From positions 1 to 5,135 of the forward strand of contig CANNEJ010000138.1 of the NCBI GenBank assembly GCA_947503585.1: a stretch of 5,135 bases of DNA, given 5' to 3'. Numbering within the stretch: the first letter of the stretch is position 1; each line of letters opens with the position of its first letter. This document shows positions 1 through 5,135 of this stretch, one piece after another. A program made the position numbers and the translations under genes. The notes under the pieces were generated by a model. That model ran no database searches and was not told the origin of the DNA. It was given only the letters and a program-made list of their open reading frames with translations. The DNA is from Anaerolineales bacterium. Lineage in GTDB: Bacteria > Chloroflexota > Anaerolineae > Anaerolineales > UBA11657.

Positions 1-76
1 GGCAGCCCGTTGTGCACGCTGATGCATAATTCCCCCGCCACAACACCCGCCCATTTGCGCCAATCTGGCTGCAAAA

Positions 77-121
77 TATATCCATTGTTGCAGGCAGATT
101 TAGCAGTGGCTCATCAGGAGG
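77..121 (+). promoter_or_regulatory. Upstream region of the creatininase-family gene: strong RBS, weak promoter candidate
   Basis: A perfect Shine-Dalgarno AGGAGG lies at 116-121, four bases before the ATG at 126, and fixes that start. Further upstream a TATATC hexamer at 77-82 could be a -10, with TTGCGC at 55-60 (16-bp spacer) as a poor -35. The RBS is convincing; the promoter is only a guess. Nothing else was recognised in bases 1-125. Confidence 0.55.
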
Positions 122-125
122 CAAC

Positions 126-938
126 ATGACACAATGGCGCTATGACCGGCTGACGTGGCCGGAGATGAACACAGCGATTGCGCGCAAGCCGCAGCCGGTG
201 GTGGCGCTTGCCATCGGGGCGGTGGAGGATCACGGCCTGCATCTGCCGCTCTCCACCGACAACGACATTTTAGAAAGTGTGCTGGCTGAATGCGGGCGGC
301 AGGCGGGCGGCGACCTGCTGGTGCTGCCCACCATTCCGTTTGGGCTGGACGAGCATCATATGGATTTTCCGGGGGTGATTGCAATCGACATCGAGACTAC
401 GCTCGCGTATCTTTCGCAAGCAGCAATCTCGGTTGCACGCCACGGGTTCACGCACATCTTGATTGTGAACGGGCATGGCTCGAACCAGTCTGTATGTGAC
501 TTGGCTGCGCGCAAATGCGTGCTGGCAACCGGCGCAATCTGCGCTGCCACAACTGTGAATGCCGCGGTGGACCCGGCGCTGGTGGCCGATGTGCTGGCAG
601 CCGAGCGCAAAGGCGGCCCGGGCAGCGTGGGCCATGCCTGCGAATACGAGACGGCAATGATGCTGCATGCGCAACCCGGCCTGGTGCAAATGGACAAGGC
701 CGAACGCGACATTGGCCAGCTGAAACTGAAGTACTTCAACTGGGACCATCCAGCGCCCAGTGCGTACGCCTGGCAGGATTGGTGGAGCCGGTTCTCGCGT
801 AATGGAGTGTGCGGCGACGCAGCCGCCGCCACGCCGGAGTTTGGCCGGCGCATGTTTGAAGTAACCGTGCAGCGCTTTGTGGAGCTGGTGCGGGAATTTC
901 AGGCCATTGCGGTAAAACCGCGCGTTGACCATCACTGA
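126..938 (+). CDS. Creatininase-family metal-dependent amidohydrolase
   Basis: A 270-residue cytosolic protein, about the usual length for the creatininase family (hydrolases of cyclic or linear amides: creatininase, FAPy deformylase, MftE-type peptidases). The family metal site is visible: GAVEDHG gives E34 and H36, the following LPLSTD gives D45, NGHGSN (115-120) gives H117, and GHACEYET (169-176) gives E173. E34, H36 and D45 match the numbering of Pseudomonas creatininase as I recall it. That enzyme has a glutamate two residues after the NGH histidine, whereas here it is S119, so creatinine is not a safe substrate call. The C-terminal part contains DWWSRFSRNGVCGD (218-231), typical of the family's substrate-side loop. 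There is no signal peptide or membrane segment. The ATG is fixed by a perfect AGGAGG four bases upstream. No pathway partner sits beside it, so the substrate is unknown. Part of its 3' end is duplicated at 3070-3126. Confidence 0.88.
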   Translation: MTQWRYDRLTWPEMNTAIARKPQPVVALAIGAVEDHGLHLPLSTDNDILESVLAECGRQAGGDLLVLPTIPFGLDEHHMDFPGVIAIDIETTLAYLSQAAISVARHGFTHILIVNGHGSNQSVCDLAARKCVLATGAICAATTVNAAVDPALVADVLAAERKGGPGSVGHACEYETAMMLHAQPGLVQMDKAERDIGQLKLKYFNWDHPAPSAYAWQDWWSRFSRNGVCGDAAAATPEFGRRMFEVTVQRFVELVREFQAIAVKPRVDHH

Positions 939-939
939 G

Positions 940-1035
940 TGCGCGGGCAGGCACCGGCAGATGTGGCTAGCGAGCCAGTACCCAGTACTGGCAGTTTAAC
1001 CGCAAGCTGCCAGCCGCCTGCAATTTGCCCGTTTT
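940..1035. repeat. Imperfect direct repeat, copy 1 (3' flank of the creatininase gene)
   Basis: This stretch begins directly after the creatininase stop codon and is repeated at 3127-3225. Over 951-1035 against 3137-3225 I count 9 mismatches in 85 aligned bases (about 89% identity) and one 4-base CTAG insertion in copy 2. It contains a perfect 8-bp hairpin GCCAGTAC-CCA-GTACTGGC (974-992). It overlaps a second 10-bp hairpin, CTGGCAGTTT (988-997) with AAGCTGCCAG (1004-1013), including one G-T pair. No T-run follows either stem, so a simple intrinsic terminator is not evident. The similarity ends at the TTTT at 1032-1035. Confidence 0.85.
988..1013 (+). terminator. Candidate hairpin after the creatininase gene (possible terminator, no T-run)
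   Basis: The 10-bp stem with loop AACCGC lies about 50 bp after the creatininase stop. It is mutually exclusive with the 974-992 hairpin because both use CTGGC at 988-992. A third small stem, CCCGT-TTT-ACGGG, follows at 1028-1040. Any of these could end or protect the transcript, but none has the U-tract of a classical terminator. Confidence 0.3.
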
Positions 1036-1040
1036 ACGGG

Positions 1041-1276
1041 ATATGCGCCCCAATTCTCGCCGCTTACGCTGCGCTGCTGCATGTAAACCGGACGTCGCTA
1101 CTTCAACGACGGGGGTCGATAGTGCAATTACCTTTCCTTTGCGAGTGTACTTTTGGCTGGCACACAATGCGTTCCTCCAGTGTCACTTCAGAAGTTAAAT
1201 ACACCGCGGAACAAAACTGCGGGTGAAATGCTGATTGTGTCGCGGGTTTTACACCACTCTGAGAGAAACATCATTT
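1041..1276. other. Intergenic region before the membrane-protein gene
   Basis: No convincing gene is present. It marks the change from GC-rich sequence to the AT-richer membrane gene. A weak promoter-like pair, TTGCGA (1139-1144) and CACAAT (1163-1168) with an 18-bp spacer, could drive the downstream gene. GGTGA at 1222-1226 is a Shine-Dalgarno match eight bases before a TTG (1235) that is in frame with the ATG at 1277. An open frame that starts with GTG at 939 and ends at 1226 covers most of the area, but it lies over the repeat and has no protein-like features. Confidence 0.4.
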
Positions 1277-3028
1277 ATGCCTAGCCGAAGAAAGACACTT
1301 GCTTCCGGATCAGTAGTCATGTTACTAATCGCTGCAAACTTCCTGTTTGCTATTCAGCACGAGATGCACCTGTACTCCTTTGAGCCGAGACACGTCCATC
1401 AACTAGCTATTAGTACGGCTATTTCAAGGCTGCAATATGGGCTGCCCGGCTACCTTGGGTATAACACTATAAGTAAGACTATTTCTTCGAGTCTTGATCA
1501 CATAGTGACCAATGTTTATATTGTTGACACTGGGTTGAATTTAAGAATTAGGGATGCCCTAGACTTAAGTCCCTCACCAAATTATTTAGAGGCCACTTCG
1601 GCCTATAACGGAACACACTCTCTTCAAGGCCTAATTGGACCGGGGTTGGTCGATTACTACATCCTGTCGTTTTTGTTGTTTGGATATCAATTCCAGAGCC
1701 TGCTATATTTTTACTTCTTGCTACTCGCCATCCAAAGCGTGATCTTCTTCTTGCAGTTTAGACAGGATGATCACTACATTGCGGTCCTGATGCTGTTTTT
1801 GGTAGCGCATTATATGACCCTGACCGCCCTGAGATTTCCCGGCAACCAGCTAGATGCACCCAATAACTACCGGTTCCTGCCTGTACTAGCCATATTGCCG
1901 ATGATACACATCTGCCTGCTGGCCCTTTACCAGCACAGGGTCAGTACCCCAACTATTGTGAGTGCCGTTGCGCAAGCAGCGCTGCTTGCATTCATCATCC
2001 ATTGCAGATCTTCCGCATATTGGACGCTGGTTCCGGTTGCATTGTTAGCTGTCTTTGCACTTTTTTTGCGGACCCAAAACAAAAAGCTGCTGGACTTGGG
2101 GGAAATGAATGCGCCTGCTGCATCGCCCGGATTTTTGGGCAGCCTTGCTCCGCGCTGGTGGCCGGGTCTGCTGGCGTTTGGTATGGTTTTTTCAATGGGG
2201 TCTTTCTATCGCTCACAGCTGGAACGAGTGTACACCACCGACCAAAGTCTCGCGGCGCATACTTTTTGGCACCCTATCTTTATAGGGCTTGCTTTGCATC
2301 CGGATTTACGGATGGAATATTCGGGGATGGTTCCCCAAGACATAAGTGATTACCGTGCAAAAAACCAATCCGTCATTAAAGCTCTTAAAACCTTTTACTT
2401 TAGATATGTACAGCAAGGCCATGCTTCTGATCAATTCTCATATAATGCAGTTGCACGGAAGTACTTGGCTTTAGGACAGTCTCCCAATGCAGTTTTTGGA
2501 CCAGGCGCGCAGTTTAACGGGGATTCTGTTACGTTTGATTGGACTGAAATTCAAGTCGGACTCTTCGACCGCGAGGTTGGCAAGCTTGTGTGGGATGTTG
2601 TTACCAGACACCCAGCGTTGGTGCTTGAGGAGGTTTTTATTGCTAAACCCGTCTTGTTTACATGGTATTACCTCACTTGCTATATCCCATTCAAGTATGA
2701 GTGCGCATTTTGGGGGGGCAGAAACACTCACCTGACAGAGCCATTGTCACTCTCCGTAATATTCCTTGGCTTGGTGTTTTCGATAATGCTGGCAAGGAAA
2801 TCTTCAAATGTAAGCCTGCACGGCACCTTAGGGATCCTTGTGCTCAGTTTTGGATGTTCTCTAATTCCGACCCTGCTCGTTTATCCGGAGCCTTGGATAA
2901 TTGGGGATGCAGTAGTAGTACTGACGATGTGCCAATTGTTTCTTGTATTTTTGTTCTTTCGCGCAATTCTAAATAAAGCGTTCGCATCACAAGCCGCTAC
3001 CTGGCTGACGGCCCAAAAGCGCCCGTAG
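1277..3028 (+). CDS. Uncharacterised polytopic membrane protein (possibly GT-C-like), AT-rich and probably acquired
   Basis: The protein has 583 residues from the ATG at 1277; an in-frame TTG at 1235 would add 14. I prefer the ATG because it gives a classic N-in anchor (RRK, then a hydrophobic stretch at about 12-27). The TTG has the better Shine-Dalgarno (GGTGA, eight bases away), so the start is open. About nine to eleven membrane segments are visible, near 12-27, 126-160 (probably two), 166-185, 200-218, 226-243, 247-264, 295-311, 490-506, 514-535 and 540-562. A large hydrophilic segment spans roughly 312-450. It contains FWHPIFIGLALHPDL (330-344), which resembles a motif I associate with unassigned bacterial membrane proteins. 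Many segments around large loops suggest a GT-C glycosyltransferase or a surface-polysaccharide protein, but no catalytic motif is certain. GC is far lower than in the flanking genes (22, 25 and 29 of 60 at 1501-1560, 1681-1740 and 2521-2580). With the flanking repeats this points to horizontal acquisition. Confidence 0.8.
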   Translation: MPSRRKTLASGSVVMLLIAANFLFAIQHEMHLYSFEPRHVHQLAISTAISRLQYGLPGYLGYNTISKTISSSLDHIVTNVYIVDTGLNLRIRDALDLSPSPNYLEATSAYNGTHSLQGLIGPGLVDYYILSFLLFGYQFQSLLYFYFLLLAIQSVIFFLQFRQDDHYIAVLMLFLVAHYMTLTALRFPGNQLDAPNNYRFLPVLAILPMIHICLLALYQHRVSTPTIVSAVAQAALLAFIIHCRSSAYWTLVPVALLAVFALFLRTQNKKLLDLGEMNAPAASPGFLGSLAPRWWPGLLAFGMVFSMGSFYRSQLERVYTTDQSLAAHTFWHPIFIGLALHPDLRMEYSGMVPQDISDYRAKNQSVIKALKTFYFRYVQQGHASDQFSYNAVARKYLALGQSPNAVFGPGAQFNGDSVTFDWTEIQVGLFDREVGKLVWDVVTRHPALVLEEVFIAKPVLFTWYYLTCYIPFKYECAFWGGRNTHLTEPLSLSVIFLGLVFSIMLARKSSNVSLHGTLGILVLSFGCSLIPTLLVYPEPWIIGDAVVVLTMCQLFLVFLFFRAILNKAFASQAATWLTAQKRP

Positions 3029-3069
3029 ATTATTGCAGCAGGGCTTGAGCAATCTACTCGCCCAACATG
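3029..3069. other. Short spacer after the membrane-protein gene
   Basis: It holds only a weak inverted repeat, ATTGC (3032-3036) with GCAAT (3049-3053) around a 12-base loop, with no T-run. It forms the junction between the AT-rich gene and the creatininase remnant. Confidence 0.3.
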
Positions 3070-3126
3070 AGCTCGAACGCCCGGCATGATTGGTGGAGCC
3101 GATTCTCGCGTCATGGAGTGTGCGGA
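3070..3126 (+). pseudogene. Remnant of a second creatininase-family gene (3' fragment)
   Basis: Bases 3070-3125 align without gaps to 759-814 of the intact creatininase gene, with 49 of 56 bases identical. Read in the same frame they encode DWWSRFSRHGVCG, against DWWSRFSRNGVCG in the intact protein (residues 218-230). Five of the seven differences change the amino acid, as expected of DNA no longer under selection. The stretch equivalent to about 815-937 of the intact gene, covering the last 41 or so codons, is missing. The sequence then continues into the creatininase 3' flank (repeat copy 2). No start codon, ribosome binding site or 5' half is present, so it cannot make a functional enzyme. 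It may be the residue of a tandem duplication or of a copy brought in from a related strain. Confidence 0.85.
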
Positions 3127-3225
3127 TGTGCGGGTAGCAACGGCAGATGTGGCTAGCTAGCGAGCCAGTGCCCAGTACTGGCGGTTTGACCGGAAGCTAC
3201 CAGCCACCAGCAAATTGCCCGTTTT
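3127..3225. repeat. Imperfect direct repeat, copy 2
   Basis: This is the diverged second copy of 940-1035, with a 4-base CTAG duplication (GGCTAGCTAG at 3151-3160). The 8-bp hairpin survives at 3164-3182 as GCCAGTGC-CCA-GTACTGGC; its single change turns an A-T pair into a G-T wobble. The second stem (3178-3203) survives with one mismatch and two G-T pairs. As in copy 1, the similarity stops just after TTGCCCGTTTT. Confidence 0.85.
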
Positions 3226-3353
3226 GATGCCACCGGAAGCCAGCGTAGGGATTCCGTCAGGCTAACGGCAGACTGGCGTCAAGCACGCCTTGCACATGGC
3301 ACGTATCCTTACCGTACTGCAAAACACAGTTGCAGTTTCTTCTCCTCCTACAT
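3226..3353. other. Intergenic region with no recognisable gene
   Basis: Together with 3029-3225 this makes a gap of about 360 bp without an intact gene. Only small inverted repeats are visible: CCGT/ACGG at 3254-3268 and GGCGT/ACGCC at 3275-3289. On the minus strand an AGGAGG-like tract (3344-3349) is not followed by a start codon at a usable distance. I found no tRNA or other RNA gene. Confidence 0.4.
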
Positions 3354-3383
3354 CGAACGCGGGCATTTACGGGCCCGCGTTCG
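3354..3383 (-). terminator. Strong hairpin after the methyltransferase stop codon
   Basis: A perfect 11-bp inverted repeat, CGAACGCGGGC (3354-3364) and GCCCGCGTTCG (3373-3383), encloses an 8-base loop. It begins four bases beyond the methyltransferase stop codon (TAA on the minus strand, 3390-3388), which is where a terminator is expected. On the minus strand it is followed by purine-rich sequence, not a U-tract. On the plus strand it is followed by GTGTTTAAAC, slightly T-rich. It may work in both directions or need a factor. Confidence 0.6.
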
Positions 3384-3387
3384 GTGT

Positions 3388-4089
3388 TTAAACCACCGCC
3401 CGCAAAATCACATACAAGCCCATGTCGCCCGTGGCGCCGTCGCTGCGGTAGGTTTGCCGGACTTCAAAGCCGGCGCGTGCGCACAGCTGTGCCAGCTCCG
3501 CCAGACTGAATTGATGGGCGTAGCGCAGGCCGCTGCCGCCGCGCTGCCAGTCAAGCAAATAGTCTTGCGCATCCACTTGCGCGGCCGTGATTCCCGCTTG
3601 CTGCCAATCGCAGATCTTGCGGCGCAAACGCGGCACATGCGCGAACTGCCATACCGAAAGCACACAAACACCCCCCGGCTGCAGCAATCCGTGCAGCTGG
3701 CGCAGCAGGCGCAAGCGCCGCCGCGCACCGGGCACATGATGCAGCACGGCAAAGCAGACAATCGCGGGGAAGCGCCGCCGCACACGCAGCACCCACGCCG
3801 GATCCATCAGATCCAATTGCAAAAAGCTGGCGTGTGCGCGCTGCGCTGCGCAGCCCAACAATGCAGCGCTGCTATCCACGCCCACATAACGCACCGGCGC
3901 GGGCAAGGCGCCGCCAAATCGGCCGTTGCCACAGCCCACATCCAGCACGGCGGCGCAGCCGGTGAGGGCCGGCAGCGCGCGCAGCATGCCGGGCTGCAGC
4001 GCGCTGCGCGAGGCGGCAAACTCCGCGCCAAACTGCTGATAAAAGCGGGCGTTGATGCGCAGCAAGCGGCGCGCCACAAAAGTGCGCAT
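3388..4089 (-). CDS. Class I SAM-dependent methyltransferase, Trm9/ALKBH8-like
   Basis: A 233-residue cytosolic protein with a Rossmann-type SAM fold. Motif I is VLDVGCGNGRF (48-58). YVGVDSS (68-74) carries the acidic residue D72 expected to bind the SAM ribose. QLDLMDP (91-97) and FAVLHHVPGARRR (113-125) follow, then LLQPGGVCVLSVWQF (135-149). The C-terminal part, DYLLDW (176-181), then RYAHQFSLAEL (189-199) and AGFEV (206-210), resembles the RYYHxF...EL...AGF region of the Trm9/ALKBH8 tRNA methyltransferases. Those enzymes methylate 5-carboxymethyluridine at the tRNA wobble position to mcm5U. The divergent neighbour is Elp3, whose activity makes the cm5U precursor, so context supports a tRNA role. 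The SAM fold is secure; the substrate is inferred. The ATG at 4089 lacks a ribosome binding site; an in-frame GTG lies four codons on. A generic small-molecule methyltransferase remains possible. Confidence 0.85.
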   Translation of the reverse strand: MRTFVARRLLRINARFYQQFGAEFAASRSALQPGMLRALPALTGCAAVLDVGCGNGRFGGALPAPVRYVGVDSSAALLGCAAQRAHASFLQLDLMDPAWVLRVRRRFPAIVCFAVLHHVPGARRRLRLLRQLHGLLQPGGVCVLSVWQFAHVPRLRRKICDWQQAGITAAQVDAQDYLLDWQRGGSGLRYAHQFSLAELAQLCARAGFEVRQTYRSDGATGDMGLYVILRAVV

Positions 4090-4097
4090 TCGTCCGG

Positions 4098-4103
4098 ATT
4101 ATA
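4098..4103 (-). promoter_or_regulatory. Candidate -10 element for the methyltransferase
   Basis: On the minus strand this is a perfect TATAAT. With normal spacing transcription would start near 4091, two bases before the ATG at 4089, giving an almost leaderless mRNA. That agrees with the lack of a Shine-Dalgarno. The -35 region is poor (TTCTTT at 17 bp). Confidence 0.4.
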
Positions 4104-4105
4104 CT
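4100..4105 (+). promoter_or_regulatory. Candidate -10 element for elp3
   Basis: TATACT matches five of six consensus bases and overlaps the opposite-strand TATAAT by four bases. With its last base at -7, +1 falls exactly on the A of the elp3 ATG at 4112, predicting a leaderless mRNA. No Shine-Dalgarno precedes that ATG and no -35 is evident. Confidence 0.35.
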
Positions 4106-4111
4106 GATGGC

Positions 4112-5135
4112 ATGCTGCTGAAAGAACTGGATGCGCCGGAACTGGAGCGCTTTGCGCCGGATGTGCGCCGCATTGTGCAGGCGCTGCAGGCGGACGGCCA
4201 GTACACGCCGGAGGCCCTGCGCACAATCTTGCAGCGCTTCCCGCGCGCCGGCTCCGGCACCTATGCCAAGGCGGAGCTCACACGCACCTTCCAGTATTTA
4301 ATAAAGACCGGCGAACTGCAGCCGGATGCGCGCGTGCTCAAATGCCTGCAGCGCAAACCAATGCGCACCATCTCCGGTGTGGCGCCGGTAACGGTGCTCA
4401 CCAAACCCTACCCGTGCCCCGGCAAGTGCATCTTCTGCCCCACCGATGCGCGCATGCCCAAGAGTTATCTGCCGGACGAACCGGGCGCAATGCGCGCCGA
4501 GCAGCACGCCTTTGACCCGTACGCCCAAACTGCATCGCGCATTGCAGCGTTTGCCGGCAACGGCCACGCCACCGACAAAATTGAGCTGCTGATTTTGGGC
4601 GGCACCTGGTCCAGCTACCGGCGCGATTATCAGGAGTGGTTTGTGCAGCGCTGCTTTGATGCGCTGAACGGGCGCGACTCCAGTTCCCTGGCAGAGGCGC
4701 ACGCATGGAACCAGACCGCACAGCATCGCAATGTGGGCCTGGTTGTGGAAACGCGCCCGGACCACGTGCATGCAGACGAGATTCGCTGGATGCGCGCCTT
4801 GGGCGTTACCAAAGTCCAGATGGGTGCACAGTCACTGGATGACAACATACTGGAGCAAAACCAGCGCGGCCACACTGTGGCACAAACGCGCGCTGCCGTG
4901 ACAATGCTGCGCGCAGCCGGCTTCAAGGTGGTGCTGCACTGGATGCCCAACCTGCTGGGCGCCACACCGCAGAGTGATCTGGCAGACTTCAAGAAACTGT
5001 GGGACGACCCGGCACTGCAGCCGGATGAAATAAAAATTTACCCCTGCTCGCTGCTGGCAAATGCCGACCTGTATGCTTATTGGCAGCGTGGCGAGTACCA
5101 CCCCTACTCCGATGCAACACTGGTGGAGCTGGTAG
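4112..5135 (+). CDS. elp3: Elp3, tRNA wobble-uridine radical SAM/acetyltransferase (3' end beyond window)
   Basis: The frame stays open to the window end: 341 residues are visible, and the C-terminal acetyltransferase domain should follow outside. Elp3 uses SAM and acetyl-CoA to add a carboxymethyl group at C5 of U34 in tRNA. A helical N-terminal region (1-85) precedes the radical SAM domain. SGVAPVTVLTKPYPCPGKC (88-106) leads to the 4Fe-4S cysteines C102, C106 and C109 (CX3CX2C). Other Elp3 hallmarks follow: PGAMRA (124-129), DPYAQT (135-140), ILGGTW (161-166), VVETRPDHV (211-219), MGAQSLDDN (237-245), NQRGHTV (250-256), FKVVLHWMPNL (271-281) and IKIYP (307-311). Eukaryotic Elp3 has a longer first cysteine spacing (CX9CX2C). 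The ATG at 4112 is the likely start; an in-frame GTG at 4082 would overlap the divergent methyltransferase. The start lies 22 bp from that of the Trm9-like methyltransferase, a plausible partner in the same modification pathway. Confidence 0.95.
   Translation, partial: MLLKELDAPELERFAPDVRRIVQALQADGQYTPEALRTILQRFPRAGSGTYAKAELTRTFQYLIKTGELQPDARVLKCLQRKPMRTISGVAPVTVLTKPYPCPGKCIFCPTDARMPKSYLPDEPGAMRAEQHAFDPYAQTASRIAAFAGNGHATDKIELLILGGTWSSYRRDYQEWFVQRCFDALNGRDSSSLAEAHAWNQTAQHRNVGLVVETRPDHVHADEIRWMRALGVTKVQMGAQSLDDNILEQNQRGHTVAQTRAAVTMLRAAGFKVVLHWMPNLLGATPQSDLADFKKLWDDPALQPDEIKIYPCSLLANADLYAYWQRGEYHPYSDATLVELV

Noticed and set aside
994..1200. Integron attC-like cores (GTTTAAC at 994-1000, GTTAAAT at 1194-1200)
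   Set aside because: The spacing is too long for an attC, the core is altered in copy 2 (GTTTGAC), and no paired inner sites or integrase are visible.
939..1226. 95-codon GTG-start frame directly after the creatininase gene
   Set aside because: It runs through the repeat and hairpins, has no ribosome binding site or recognisable domain, and the copy 2 equivalent is interrupted by stops and an indel.
759..3225. Insertion sequence or composite transposon bounded by the repeats
   Set aside because: No transposase, terminal inverted repeats or short exact target duplication; the repeats are about 12% diverged and contain part of a host gene.
3343..3349. Minus-strand AGGAGG-like tract after the methyltransferase hairpin
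   Set aside because: No start codon follows at 5-12 bases; the nearest GTG is about 16 bases away and opens only a short frame.
3454..4107. 217-codon plus-strand frame opposite the methyltransferase
   Set aside because: It is the antisense shadow of a clearly recognisable SAM methyltransferase; its alanine/glutamine/histidine-rich translation has no family features.
4298..4992. Several minus-strand frames over the Elp3 region
   Set aside because: All lie opposite strong Elp3 coding sequence with complete family motifs; they are composition-driven shadows.

Overview
The window holds four protein-coding loci and a repeated sequence that frames one of them. It looks bacterial: one gene has a perfect AGGAGG ribosome binding site, coding is dense, and there are no introns. 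Most of the DNA is GC-rich (45 of 60 bases at 181-240 and 37 of 60 at 4501-4560 by hand count). The last gene is an Elp3-type radical SAM enzyme, a family well studied in Chloroflexota (Dehalococcoides). The adjacent methyltransferase resembles, from memory, proteins common in Anaerolineae. Chloroflexota is therefore my tentative guess, but it is not proven.

Layout. 1-125: upstream region, no gene seen. 126-938 (+): complete creatininase-family metal-dependent amidohydrolase. 940-1035: copy 1 of an imperfect repeat carrying overlapping hairpins. 1277-3028 (+): polytopic membrane protein of unknown function, clearly AT-richer than its neighbours (22 of 60 GC at 1501-1560). 3070-3126: remnant of the 3' end of a second creatininase-type gene. 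3127-3225: copy 2 of the repeat. 3388-4089 (-): class I SAM methyltransferase with Trm9/ALKBH8-like features. 4112-5135 (+): Elp3, cut by the window end. It is absent from the supplied list of reading frames because it runs off the edge.

Two themes stand out. First, the AT-rich membrane gene lies between two diverged direct repeats (about 87-89% identical), and the second includes a broken piece of the creatininase gene. This suggests a duplicated creatininase locus that was disrupted when the membrane gene arrived. Second, Elp3 and a Trm9-like methyltransferase are divergently transcribed from only 22 bp. In eukaryotes Elp3 (in Elongator) and Trm9 act consecutively on the tRNA wobble uridine (cm5U, then mcm5U). 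The pair could be a compact bacterial version of that pathway. The 22-bp gap holds overlapping -10-like hexamers on the two strands, placed so that both mRNAs would be leaderless or nearly so.
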